From Rhodospirillaceae bacterium (GTDB taxonomy: Bacteria; Pseudomonadota; Alphaproteobacteria; Reyranellales; Reyranellaceae): a stretch of 64,000 nucleotides of DNA. Made by a program: the position numbers and the translations under genes. The notes beneath the pieces were generated by a model. That model saw only the letters and a list, made by a program, of their open reading frames with translations, was not told where the DNA came from and made no database searches. Positions 41,432 through 50,412 of the stretch are shown piece after piece (position 1 is the stretch's first letter; every line of letters starts with the position of its first letter). The stretch is taken from assembly GCA_009772935.1 (NCBI GenBank), contig WOUR01000014.1, positions 1 to 64,000 of the forward strand, given 5' to 3'.

Positions 41432-42994
41432 GTGAGCACACGCGTGGGGCGTCGCCGTTTCGTAGGAGGTGCCGCGGCCTTGTCCGCCGGTTTCTCCACC
41501 GGCCTTTGGTCCGTCACGTCGTCGCGCGCGGCATCGGCAATGGGCTTCGACGACGCGCGGCATCTCCTGTCGCGTGCCTCGTTCGGCGTGACGCCGGCTG
41601 GAATCCACGCACTGGAAGCGTTGGACTACGCCGCTGCGGTCGATGGGCTCCTCGCCAACCCGCGTCGGGAGGCGCTGACGCCCGCGCCCGGCTGGATCGG
41701 CATGGGGCCGACCGAACTGCAGCGACGGCAGAAGGCCGCCGAAGCCCAGCGCAAGCAGGGGGTCGATGGCAAGAAACCGGAGATCGTGCTGCCGGTACGG
41801 GAGCAGGGCCGCGAGTTGAGGAACTGGTGGGTCGAGGAGATGATCGCGACCGACCAGCCGTTGGTCGAGCGCATGACCCTGTTCTGGCATGGCCATTTCA
41901 CCTCCTCGCTGGCGAAGGTGCGCTATCCGTCGTCGTTGTTCCACCAGAACGCGCTCTTCCGGCGCGAGGCGCTGGGTAACTACGCGAGCTTGCTGCGGGC
42001 CGTCGCGCGCGATCCGGCGATGCTGATCTATCTCGACGGCCGCGGATCTGTGGCGCGCCAGCCCAACGAGAACTTCGCGCGCGAACTGCTCGAGCTCTTC
42101 ACCTTGGGCGAGGGCCAGTACGACGAAGACGACGTCAAGGCGGCGGCGCGTGCCTTCACCGGCTGGAGCGTCGACCGCGAGTCGGGGCAGTTCGTCGAGC
42201 GTCCAGGTCGGCACGACGATGGCCAGAAGACCTTCCTCGGCAAGTCCGGCCGCTTCGGCGGCGACGAGATCCTGACGATCCTGCTGGCCCAGCCGCGTAC
42301 GGCCGAGACGATCGTCGAGAAACTGTGGCGGGAGTTCGTGTCGCTGAAGCCCGATCCCGCCGAAGTGGCGCGCCTGGCGGTCGGGTTCCGCGGGGGTGGC
42401 TACGAGATCAAGCCGCTGATGCGGGCGCTCTTCCTGTCAGCCGCCTTCCGCGACCCCGCCAACCGGGGCGCCCTCATAAAGTCGCCGGTCGATCTGATCG
42501 TCGGTTCGGTCCGTGTCCTCGGCCTGCCCATACCGGAAAAGACGGGGCTTGTCCGAATGCTGCAGGGCCTGGGACAAGTGCCGTTCGATCCGCCGAACGT
42601 GAAGGGCTGGGCCGGCGGCGAGAGCTGGATCTCGACCTACACGCTGCTGCTGCGCCAGCAGTTCCTGCGACGCATGATCGAGGCGACGACCGTGGCGCCG
42701 ATGGACGGCGCCATGCGGATGGCCGAACGTCCTAACCGACGCGCCGACCGCCGCGAACAGCTGCCTGCCCCGGAGACCATGCAGATGATGGACCCGCCGC
42801 GCCCGGTCGAAGGCCGCAGCCTGCGCAATGCCGGCAACGAGGTGCGCCTTGGCCCGACCCTGACCGGTGTCGACAATGCCGTCCTGCTGCGTGCGCTGCT
42901 GCCGCGCCAGCCGGTCGACGGCGTGGATGCCAGCGGCACCGCGGGCTCGGTGGTGGCGTCTGCACTGCTCGATACGGCGTACCAGTTGAAGTGA
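41432..42994 (+). CDS. Tat-exported DUF1800 protein
   Basis: A 520-aa protein. GTG 41432 lies behind AGGAGG and gives a twin-arginine signal (STRVGRRRFVGGAAALSAGF). The DUF1800 domain follows: DDARHLLSRASFGVTPAGI, MTLFWHGHFTSSLAKV (conserved W-H-x-H), PNENFARELLELFTLGEG, AARAFTGWSV and FDPPNVKGWAGGESWIS. The enzymatic role is unknown; DUF1800 is usually paired with DUF1501, as here (10 nt downstream). A low-complexity insert lies at about 425-470. The long upstream in-frame extension is rejected because the Tat signal and ribosome site define this start. Confidence 0.9.
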   Translation: MSTRVGRRRFVGGAAALSAGFSTGLWSVTSSRAASAMGFDDARHLLSRASFGVTPAGIHALEALDYAAAVDGLLANPRREALTPAPGWIGMGPTELQRRQKAAEAQRKQGVDGKKPEIVLPVREQGRELRNWWVEEMIATDQPLVERMTLFWHGHFTSSLAKVRYPSSLFHQNALFRREALGNYASLLRAVARDPAMLIYLDGRGSVARQPNENFARELLELFTLGEGQYDEDDVKAAARAFTGWSVDRESGQFVERPGRHDDGQKTFLGKSGRFGGDEILTILLAQPRTAETIVEKLWREFVSLKPDPAEVARLAVGFRGGGYEIKPLMRALFLSAAFRDPANRGALIKSPVDLIVGSVRVLGLPIPEKTGLVRMLQGLGQVPFDPPNVKGWAGGESWISTYTLLLRQQFLRRMIEATTVAPMDGAMRMAERPNRRADRREQLPAPETMQMMDPPRPVEGRSLRNAGNEVRLGPTLTGVDNAVLLRALLPRQPVDGVDASGTAGSVVASALLDTAYQLK

Positions 42995-43004
42995 GGAGGG
43001 CACC

Positions 43005-44084
43005 GTGGGCCGTATCCTCCTGCTGGTCGAACTGAAGGGCGGCAACGACGGCCTGAACACGCTCGTGCCCTACGCCGATCCCAGATACCGTGAATTGCGC
43101 GCCGGCATCGGCGTGCCCCGCGAGAGGGTCGTGCAACTCGACGAGAGGGTCGGCCTGCACGAAAGGCTCGAGCCGCTGATGGACGCCTGGAAGGCGGGCG
43201 ACCTCGCCATCGTGCAGGGCGTCGGCTATCCCTATCCCAACCGCTCGCACTTCCGTTCGATCGAGATCTGGGATACCGCTTCCGCCGCGTCGCAGACGCT
43301 GAGCGAAGGCTGGATCGCCCAGGCTTTCAGGGGCGCCCGGTTGGCCAAGGGCATCGGCGTCGACTGCATCGTTGCGGACACCAACGCGTTGCCGTCGACC
43401 GGCCCATCGCTGCGCACCATCGTGATGCAGGATGCCGAGAACTTCCTGCGCCAGGCCAATGCCATCGCCACGGAATCGGCGATGACCGATGGCGGAAATC
43501 CGGCGCTGCACCACCTGCTGGCGGTGCGGCAGGAGATCAACGCCGCGGCGGTCGGCCTGCGTGATCGGCTGCGCGACGCCCCGGCGCCGGCCGAAGCCTT
43601 TCCACAGGAGCTTCTGCTGGGTCGCCAGCTCGATCTCGCCACGCGAATCCTCTCAGCGAGGGTACCGGTTTTGGCGATCAAGGTGGCACTGGGCGGCTTC
43701 GACACGCACGCGAACCAGCCGCCGACTCATGAACGCCTGCTGGCATCCCTGGCATCCAACCTCGCCGTCCTGCGCCGGAACCTGATTGCCGCCGACCTGT
43801 GGAAGGACGTGGTGGTGGTGACCTATTCAGAGTTCGGCCGGCGGGCCAAGCAGAACGCCAGCGGCGGCACCGACCACGGCACGTCGGCGCCGCACTTCGT
43901 CATGGGCGGCAGCGTGAAGGGCGGTCTCCATGGTGTCTACCCGTCGCTGTCCGATCTCCAGGACGGCGACCTCAGGCACACGGTCGACTTTCGCAATGTC
44001 TTCGCCACGCTGGCCTTGGGCTGCTGGGGCCAGTCGTACGATTTCGGCCTGCGCCAGCCGCAGAGGCTGGGCTTCCTCGCTTAG
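43005..44084 (+). CDS. DUF1501 protein lacking an export signal
   Basis: A 359-aa protein in the sulfatase/alkaline-phosphatase-like DUF1501 family. GTG 43005 has AGGAGG 5 nt upstream. An in-frame stop at 42987 excludes a longer N-terminus, so the protein begins directly with ILLLVELKGGNDGLNTLVPY, where other members carry a Tat signal before it. Also seen: YPNRSHFRSIEIWDTA, LGGFDTHANQ, VTYSEFGRRAKQNAS and TDHGTSAPHFVMGG (probable metal ligands). Export may depend on piggybacking on the DUF1800 partner. Its stop overlaps that of the convergent symporter gene. Confidence 0.9.
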   Translation: MGRILLLVELKGGNDGLNTLVPYADPRYRELRAGIGVPRERVVQLDERVGLHERLEPLMDAWKAGDLAIVQGVGYPYPNRSHFRSIEIWDTASAASQTLSEGWIAQAFRGARLAKGIGVDCIVADTNALPSTGPSLRTIVMQDAENFLRQANAIATESAMTDGGNPALHHLLAVRQEINAAAVGLRDRLRDAPAPAEAFPQELLLGRQLDLATRILSARVPVLAIKVALGGFDTHANQPPTHERLLASLASNLAVLRRNLIAADLWKDVVVVTYSEFGRRAKQNASGGTDHGTSAPHFVMGGSVKGGLHGVYPSLSDLQDGDLRHTVDFRNVFATLALGCWGQSYDFGLRQPQRLGFLA

Positions 44085-45556
44085 TGGATCGAGGCGACGC
44101 CTCGACCCATGAGCTCGTCGCGCACGGAACCGCGATCAGCCTCGATCCGGATGTACCAGATGAGCAGCGCGGCGATGATCTTGATGGCGACCGGAACGAC
44201 GATATAGACGACGACCAAGGCCGTGCCGCTGTACAGACCCTGCGAAGGATTGAACCCCAGCAGCGCGGCGACGGGCAGCGAGCCGGCGGCGCCGATGGCT
44301 GTCGCCAGCTTGGTCGATAGCGCCCAAAGGCCGAAATAGGCGCCGGTATCGCCCTTCGTATCCTTGCCCTCGTCCGAGTTGATGATGTCGGCCAGGACCG
44401 AAGGCGGCAGGCCGTAGTCCGCCCCGATGCCGAGGCCGGTGATGACGGCGATCGGCATGAACCAGACGAAGTCGCCGGCGCCGAGGAACACGCCGAGGGA
44501 CATGGCCGCGGCGGTCAGCACCATCGCGATGAACCAGGCGGCGGTCTTGCTGAAGCGGCGCGACAGCAGCATCCAGAGGGGCACGCTGGCAGCAGCCGCA
44601 CCGAAATAGACCAGCAGGATGATGCCGGCCTGCAGCTTGTTCCCCTTCAGTACATGCTCGACGTAGAAGAGCATCACCGAGACCGCCACGCCCAGCGCCG
44701 CACCGTTGACGATGAACACCAGCAGCAGGCGACGAAAGAGCCGATTCTTCAAAGGCGCAAAGAACGGGATGAGCGTCTTGATCGTGACGCTTCGCTCCAT
44801 GTTCTGGGTCGGCCGGGCCAGCGAAGGCATCAGGCCGATCAGCCAGTCGCGGAAGTATCGGACGTGAATTTCCGGATTTTCGCGCACAACCGGCGGATGC
44901 ACCGAGGGCGGCGACCAGAGCAGGGTCGGGAGGGAGAACAGCACCGCGATGGGGATGAAGATCAGCCCCATGTAGACGTAGCCGGCATGCTCGCCCATCT
45001 GAGCCGTGAAATAGGTGGGGAGCACGACCGCAAGCGTCATGCCGATCAGGCCGAAGACCTCGCGGCCGACGGTGACGCGCGTTCGTTCGTTGTAATCGTC
45101 CGTCAGCTCCGCCCCGTGGGCGTGATAGCTGATCGAGACGCCGGCATAGCCGAGATGGACGACGAACAGCGCGACGAACAGCCAGGTCGCCAGCCATCCG
45201 GGCTGGGTGAACAGGGACTGCGGCGGATGGAACAGCATGTAGAAGCCGCCGATCAACAACGGCAGCATCAGGGCCACGAAGGTGAGGCGCCCGCGCGGGC
45301 CGCGATGGGTGAACTTGTCGCTGATCAGGCCGATCACCGGATCCTGCACGGCGTCGATCACCCGCGTCGTGATGAAGATCAGGCCCATGATGCCGAGGGG
45401 CACCTTGAGCACTTCCCCATAGAAGTGGCTGACGTTGAGCACCACCGGAAGGGCCGCCATGTTGAGCGGGAGCTGATTGGTGGAGTAGGCGACGAGACGG
45501 TCGAAACGCAGCCTTATGGACGTCGTCGAGCCGAGGCCGGACTTGGGCGCATGCAC
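44081..45556 (-). CDS. GPH-family (MelB-like) MFS symporter
   Basis: A 491-aa inner-membrane protein with about 12 spans. TRVIDAVQDPVIGLISDKFT is the GPH-family D-P-x-x-G motif after helix 2. YNERTRVTVGREVFGLIG and IGADYGLPPSVLADIINSDE are also typical. It is the last gene of the minus-strand group with a CFA-like methyltransferase, DUF1365 and a flavoprotein. A GPH symporter in the same setting occurs in the Rhodobacter singlet-oxygen regulon, so the cargo may be lipid-related (inference). About 59 nt separate it from the methyltransferase gene. Confidence 0.88.
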   Translation of the reverse strand: MHAPKSGLGSTTSIRLRFDRLVAYSTNQLPLNMAALPVVLNVSHFYGEVLKVPLGIMGLIFITTRVIDAVQDPVIGLISDKFTHRGPRGRLTFVALMLPLLIGGFYMLFHPPQSLFTQPGWLATWLFVALFVVHLGYAGVSISYHAHGAELTDDYNERTRVTVGREVFGLIGMTLAVVLPTYFTAQMGEHAGYVYMGLIFIPIAVLFSLPTLLWSPPSVHPPVVRENPEIHVRYFRDWLIGLMPSLARPTQNMERSVTIKTLIPFFAPLKNRLFRRLLLVFIVNGAALGVAVSVMLFYVEHVLKGNKLQAGIILLVYFGAAAASVPLWMLLSRRFSKTAAWFIAMVLTAAAMSLGVFLGAGDFVWFMPIAVITGLGIGADYGLPPSVLADIINSDEGKDTKGDTGAYFGLWALSTKLATAIGAAGSLPVAALLGFNPSQGLYSGTALVVVYIVVPVAIKIIAALLIWYIRIEADRGSVRDELMGRGVASIH

Positions 45557-45615
45557 GCGGATTCTGCCTTCCTGTTCGGCTCACCTTTGACCGGCGGCCT
45601 TATGATTGCCGACCG

Positions 45616-46788
45616 TTATATATGCCTGAAGTGTGCCTGCAAAACGTCCGTGCGGCGCATCGAAAAGCCTGCGGCACAATAGGCCAGGTAGTAGCGCCAC
45701 ATCCGCCGGAATCGGTCGTCGAAGCCCATGCGGCCGACCTGGTCGGAGACGCGGTCGAACCGCCCCAGCCAGGTTTCCAGGGTTCGCGCATAATCCAGTC
45801 CGAAACTGTAGAGTTCGGCCACCTTCAGCCCGGCCTGCCGGCATTGCTCACGCAGGCTCGAAGGCGACAGGAGCATGCCGCCCGGAAAGACGTAGGTCTG
45901 GATGAAGTCCGGATGCTTGCGGTAGCGCTCGAAGAAATCGTCGGCGATGACGATGGCCTGCACGATCGCCGAACCGCCGGGCACCACATGGCGCTTCAGC
46001 GTCGCGAAATAGTCCGGCCAGTACCGTTCGCCAACCGCCTCGATCATCTCGATCGACACGATGTGGTCGTAGCGGCCCTCGATGTCGCGATAGTCGCGGA
46101 ACTGCAGGTCGACCCGGTCGGCGAGGCCGGCGCGCTCCAGGCGCGCGCGGGCATAATCGAGCTGTTCCTTCGAGATGGTCACGCCGGTGACCCGCATGCC
46201 CCGCCGGGCCGCCACTTCGGCAAAGCCGCCCCAGCCGCAGCCGATCTCCAGGATGCTGTCGCCCTGGCGGGCGCCAAGCTGAGTCAGGATGCGGTCGTAC
46301 TTGGCGGTCTGGGCAGCCTCGAGAGGCTTGCTTTCCTCCCCTTCGTAGAGAGCCGAGGAGTAGGTCATCGAAGGATCGAGCCACAGACCGTAGAACTCGT
46401 TGCCCAGGTCGTAGTGGGCATGGATGTTCCTCTTCGATCCCTCGCGTGTGTTCTCGTGCCGCCGATGCAGGAACTTCAGCAGCAGGCCGTGAAAGAAATT
46501 CGTGCGCGTGATCTTCCCCAGCGCCTGTTCGTTGGCGAGCAACACGCCGATCAGACTTGGCAGGTCGGGCGAATCGCAGAAGCCCTCCATGTACGCTTCG
46601 GCGAATCCCATGTCGCCGTCGAGCAGGACCCGCAGAAAGAAGCGCCAGTCCCGCACCTCGATCTCGGCGCGCGGAGTGGCGTCGGCCTTGCCGAAGACGC
46701 GCACACTGCCGTCGGGCAGTCGCACGCTCAGGCGACCAACGGCCAGACGTTCCAGGGCTTTCAGGACAAACCGGGCGACGAGGGGCAT
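45616..46788 (-). CDS. cfa: Cyclopropane-fatty-acyl-phospholipid synthase-family methyltransferase
   Basis: A 390-aa SAM-dependent enzyme acting on unsaturated acyl chains of phospholipids. The N-terminal lipid-binding part is followed by NIHAHYDLGNEFYGLWLD and MTYSSALYEG, the SAM motif ILEIGCGWGGFAEVAAR, ISKEQLDYAR, FRDYRDIEGRYDHIVSIEMI and AIVIADDFFERYRKHPDFI. It could make cyclopropane fatty acids, or the methylated unsaturated precursor of furan fatty acids as related enzymes (UfaM-type) do. Co-occurrence with DUF1365 and a COG2907 flavoprotein makes the second role a serious option. Confidence 0.88.
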   Translation of the reverse strand: MPLVARFVLKALERLAVGRLSVRLPDGSVRVFGKADATPRAEIEVRDWRFFLRVLLDGDMGFAEAYMEGFCDSPDLPSLIGVLLANEQALGKITRTNFFHGLLLKFLHRRHENTREGSKRNIHAHYDLGNEFYGLWLDPSMTYSSALYEGEESKPLEAAQTAKYDRILTQLGARQGDSILEIGCGWGGFAEVAARRGMRVTGVTISKEQLDYARARLERAGLADRVDLQFRDYRDIEGRYDHIVSIEMIEAVGERYWPDYFATLKRHVVPGGSAIVQAIVIADDFFERYRKHPDFIQTYVFPGGMLLSPSSLREQCRQAGLKVAELYSFGLDYARTLETWLGRFDRVSDQVGRMGFDDRFRRMWRYYLAYCAAGFSMRRTDVLQAHFRHI

Positions 46789-46804
46789 GCGGTCCGAAGT
46801 GAAG

Positions 46805-47578
46805 TCAGCGGGTCACGAGCTCCGACGGCGGTGCTGGCTTGGCGTAAAATCTCGCTCGCTTCCGCCACAGATGCAAGGCCTGCCAATGGATCCGGAGCAC
46901 GACGCCCAGCGTCATGGTCGGGTTGGCGAGGAAGCGCCGCACGACCCCGCGATCGTCCAGAGGCTCGCGCCGCCCGCCGACCGAGGTGGCGAGCATAAGC
47001 CCCTGGGAGTCATGGTAGTTCACGTCGACATGGGCCCGCTCGTCGTCGAGCCGAAAGCGGAAGCGATAACCACCCTCGATCGGCAGAAAGGGCGAGACGT
47101 GGAAGACCTTGCGGCCCTCGAGCCACTGATCGGGCGCGATGGGCGCACCGTCCACGTGATGGACCAGATAACAGTGGCTCTCGCCGAAGGTGTTGTTGAC
47201 CTCGCATAGCACGGCTCGAAGAATTCCCGTACGGTCGCGGCAGAACCAGAAGCTTACCGGATTGAAGACATAGCCCAGCATGCGCGGCATGGTCATCAGC
47301 ACGACCTCGCCATCGCAGATGTCGGCCACGCCCTGCTGCTGCAGGATGTCTTTCAACCAGGGCTTGAGATCGGAGCCGTCTCGCGCGCCGTGGTCGGCGC
47401 GCCGGAAGGTGACGGCGCCGCGGCGGTCGAGCTTCAGCCAGCGGCCAGCGGCGCTTTCCAGCGAATCGAGGCCAAGGCAGAGATAACCGACCTTGTACCG
47501 AAACGCGTTCTCGCGCGGCCTGAGCCGCCGGTGGACGACGGTGGCGTCGACGATCGAATGAGGGGACGCGTCGCTCAC
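46805..47578 (-). CDS. DUF1365 family protein
   Basis: A 257-aa protein starting at GTG 47578, which overlaps the upstream stop (GTGA). Family motifs: VVHRRLRPRENAFRYKVGYL, LMTMPRMLGYVFNPVSFWFC, VLCEVNNTFGESHCYLV, KVFHVSPFLPIEGGYRFRF and ATSVGGRREPL. DUF1365 proteins travel with COG2907 flavoproteins and CFA-like methyltransferases in photo-oxidative stress loci and are implicated in modified fatty-acid formation. The biochemical step is not established here. A longer upstream frame exists but is antisense-like and arginine-rich, so it is rejected. Confidence 0.85.
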   Translation of the reverse strand: MSDASPHSIVDATVVHRRLRPRENAFRYKVGYLCLGLDSLESAAGRWLKLDRRGAVTFRRADHGARDGSDLKPWLKDILQQQGVADICDGEVVLMTMPRMLGYVFNPVSFWFCRDRTGILRAVLCEVNNTFGESHCYLVHHVDGAPIAPDQWLEGRKVFHVSPFLPIEGGYRFRFRLDDERAHVDVNYHDSQGLMLATSVGGRREPLDDRGVVRRFLANPTMTLGVVLRIHWQALHLWRKRARFYAKPAPPSELVTR

Positions 47579-48942
47579 GTCGTTTCCGTTGCCACCCGCG
47601 CCGCGACGGGAATCGGCAGCGGCGGAATTGCTGGCCTGTCGGCAACGACGCGCGGCGGATCGCCGATCCGTCGGTGCTCGTCGGGACGTTGCCAGGGCCG
47701 ATGGACGCCGAGCTGTTCGGCGACGTCGAGGCCGGCCGAAAGCGCATCCTCGTGGAATCCGTACCCGCAATAGCTGCCGCAGAAATAGGTGTCGCGAACG
47801 CCCTGGATGCGATGCAGCTCACGTTGAGCGCGGATGGCGGCCGAATCGTACATCGGATGCTCAAACGAGAAACGGGAATGCGCCGTCGCGGGCGCGGGAA
47901 CGCGGCCGGGATTGACCGACACGAAGAGCGGCGCGTTGTCCGGCAGGTTCTGCAGGCGGTTCATCCAGTAGGTCACGCTGACGTTGTTGTCGCGGCTGCG
48001 GCTGTCGCCAACGTAGTTCCAGCTCGCCCAGACGTTGCGGCGCTTCGGCATCAGGCTCTCGTCGCCGTGCAGCCAGACCTCGTTGGTCGAGTAGGCGAAG
48101 CGGCCCAGCAGGTCGCGCTCCGTCTGGTCGGCGTCGGTGAGAAGGGACAACGCCTGGTCGGCATGGCAGGCGAGCACGACCCGGTCGAAGCGATCCCAGT
48201 GACCGCCCGCGTCACGCACCTCCACACCTTGGGCGGTGCGCCGGATCGCACTGGCCGGCGTCGCCAGCCGTGCGCGGGCGCGCAGCGGCGCCACGATCCG
48301 CTCGACGTAGGATCGGCTGCCGCCGCTCACCGTGCGCCATTGCAGTTGCGCGCCGATCGTCAGGAGCCCGTGATTGTTGAAGAAGCGCGCGAATGTCTGG
48401 GCCGGATAATCGAGCATGCGCCCCGTTGGCGTCGACCAGATGCACGCCGCCATCGGCACGAGATAGCGGTCGCGGAAGGCGGGGCTGAATCCCGCCTGCG
48501 CGATGAAGTCGCCGATTGTGAAGTCGAGATCCTCGGCCCTGTGTAGAAGCTGCGGTGCCATGCGGTTGAAACGCAGGATGTCGTGCGTCATGCGCAGGAA
48601 GGAGGGGCGGGTGAGGTTGCTGCGCTGGGCGAAGTACCCGGCGAAGGAACTGGCATACTCGAACCCGCCGTCATCGAGGCTGACGGCAAACGACATGTCC
48701 GATGGTTCGGTCGGCACGCCGAGATGGTCGAACAGGGCAACGAGATTGGGATAGTTGCGCTCGTTGAACACGATGAAGCCGACATCGACCGGCAGGCGCC
48801 CCTGCTTCGTCGGCGCTTCGACCGTGCAGGAGTGTCCGCCGAATCGGTTCTCCCGTTCGTAGACGACCACGTCGTGGCTGCGGCTGAGGAGCCAGGCGGC
48901 TCCGAGACCGGACACGCCGGCGCCGATGACGGCGATTTTCAT
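47575..48942 (-). CDS. COG2907 FAD/NAD(P)-binding oxidoreductase
   Basis: A 455-aa amine-oxidase-fold flavoprotein. IAVIGAGVSGLGAAWLLSRS and ENRFGGHSCTVE bind FAD. VGFIVFNERNYPNLVALFDH, MAACIWSTPTGRMLDYPAQT and FCGSYCGYGFHEDALSAGL are the conserved family segments. These proteins act on fatty acyl chains, resembling phytoene desaturase-type oxidoreductases. In Rhodobacter a relative belongs to the singlet-oxygen regulon and the furan fatty acid pathway. The stop overlaps the DUF1365 start. Confidence 0.88.
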   Translation of the reverse strand: MKIAVIGAGVSGLGAAWLLSRSHDVVVYERENRFGGHSCTVEAPTKQGRLPVDVGFIVFNERNYPNLVALFDHLGVPTEPSDMSFAVSLDDGGFEYASSFAGYFAQRSNLTRPSFLRMTHDILRFNRMAPQLLHRAEDLDFTIGDFIAQAGFSPAFRDRYLVPMAACIWSTPTGRMLDYPAQTFARFFNNHGLLTIGAQLQWRTVSGGSRSYVERIVAPLRARARLATPASAIRRTAQGVEVRDAGGHWDRFDRVVLACHADQALSLLTDADQTERDLLGRFAYSTNEVWLHGDESLMPKRRNVWASWNYVGDSRSRDNNVSVTYWMNRLQNLPDNAPLFVSVNPGRVPAPATAHSRFSFEHPMYDSAAIRAQRELHRIQGVRDTYFCGSYCGYGFHEDALSAGLDVAEQLGVHRPWQRPDEHRRIGDPPRVVADRPAIPPLPIPVAARVATETT

Positions 48943-48966
48943 TATCGAAAGCTCCCCTGGATGCTT

Positions 48967-50364
48967 CTAAGCTGATTTTTTGATGGATTGGAAGGCGGCC
49001 AGTGCCCGATCCCGGGCGGCGCCGTGCTCCACGATCTGCTCCGGGTAGACGTCGGCCGGGACCGCCGCCGTCCAGGGACGATGGATCGCGTCGTTGGGCA
49101 GATGGGCGAGCTCGGGTACCCAATGCCGGACATAGTCTCCATTCGGGTCGAATTTCTCGCCCTGGAGGACGGGGTTGAAGACACGAAAGTATGGGGCGGC
49201 ATCGGCGCCGCAACCGGCGACCCATTGCCAGCCAGTCGCGTTGTTCGCGTGGTCGGCGTCGACCAGCGTGTCCCAGAACCAGCGCTCGCCGTGGCGCCAG
49301 TCGATCAGCAGGTCCTTGGTCAGGAACGAGGCTACAATCATGCGCACGCGGTTGTGCATCCACCCGGTCGCCCAGAGTTCCCGCATCCCGGCATCGACGA
49401 TTGGATAACCCGTGCGACCGTGTTCCCAGGCGGCCAACGCTTGGTCCGGATCGGCCCACGGAAACGCGTCGAACTCGGGCCGGAAGTTGCGTTCCGCGAG
49501 GTCGCCATTGTGAAAAAGGAGGTGGTAGGCGAATTCGCGCCAGCCCACTTCCGAGAGGAACTTCTCCGTTGCGGCCGACGCTCCCCGAGTCATCGCGGCC
49601 TGCCAGATTTGACGGGGTGAGATTTCCCCGAAGGAGAGATGCGGCGACAGGCGGGACGTTCCTTCCACCGCCGGCAGGTCGCGAGCGTCGCGATAATCTT
49701 CAAGCGCCTCGTCGAGGAACTGGGTGAGCCGCTGCTGAGCGCCGTCCTCGCCAGGCGTCCAGGCGGCGCGTATTCCGCTCGCCCAGTCGGGCGAGGTCGG
49801 CAGCAGGCGCCACGAGGCGAGTGGTTCGCCGGCCGGCCACGACTTTGGAGCCGGCAAACGCTTCGGGGCAGGCAGTGGCGCGGCTGGAGATGCCGTGCGG
49901 CAGGTCCGCCAGAAGGGGGTGAACACCTTGAAGGCGCCGCCGCCCTGGGTGGTGATCTCCCAGGGCTCGAAGATGAGGTTGGCCTTGAAGCTCTCAACCG
50001 CGACACCGCGCTCCGACAGGGCATTCTTCAGGCGTGTATCGCGCTCGCGGGAGCCCCGGTCGTAGGCGCGGTTCCAGAAGACCGCCGCCGCCCCGCACTC
50101 TGCCGCAAGGTCGTCCAGCACCTTCTCCGCGGGGCCCCGACGCAGGACCAGTCGCGATCCGAGCCTGCGCAGGGAGGCATCGAGCGCGTGGAGGCTATGG
50201 TGCAGCCACCATCGCGACGCGGCACCGGGCGGCCTGACACCGTCGGTTTCCCGATCCAGCACGAAGACCGGCACGACGGAATGCCCGGACTCCAGCGCCT
50301 TGATCAGCGCGGGATTGTCCGACAGGCGAAGGTCGTTGCGAAACCAGACGATCGAAACCGACAT
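48967..50364 (-). CDS. phrB: Class I CPD photolyase (deoxyribodipyrimidine photo-lyase)
   Basis: A 465-aa FAD enzyme repairing UV-made pyrimidine dimers with visible light. The N-terminal antenna domain starts SIVWFRNDLRLSDNPAL. The C-terminal FAD domain has RLSPHLSFGEISPRQIW, WREFAYHLLFHN, GYPIVDAGMRELWATGWMHN, RMIVASFLTKDLLIDW and DADHANNATGWQWVAGCG. The tryptophan electron chain positions look preserved. Start MSVSIVW at 50364. It is followed by the COG2907 gene after 24 nt, so photoreactivation and lipid modification appear to be co-expressed. Confidence 0.94.
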   Translation of the reverse strand: MSVSIVWFRNDLRLSDNPALIKALESGHSVVPVFVLDRETDGVRPPGAASRWWLHHSLHALDASLRRLGSRLVLRRGPAEKVLDDLAAECGAAAVFWNRAYDRGSRERDTRLKNALSERGVAVESFKANLIFEPWEITTQGGGAFKVFTPFWRTCRTASPAAPLPAPKRLPAPKSWPAGEPLASWRLLPTSPDWASGIRAAWTPGEDGAQQRLTQFLDEALEDYRDARDLPAVEGTSRLSPHLSFGEISPRQIWQAAMTRGASAATEKFLSEVGWREFAYHLLFHNGDLAERNFRPEFDAFPWADPDQALAAWEHGRTGYPIVDAGMRELWATGWMHNRVRMIVASFLTKDLLIDWRHGERWFWDTLVDADHANNATGWQWVAGCGADAAPYFRVFNPVLQGEKFDPNGDYVRHWVPELAHLPNDAIHRPWTAAVPADVYPEQIVEHGAARDRALAAFQSIKKSA

Positions 50365-50412
50365 ATGCGAGATACGCACATGTCGAGCGAACGGATGACC
50401 GGCCGCGACGGA

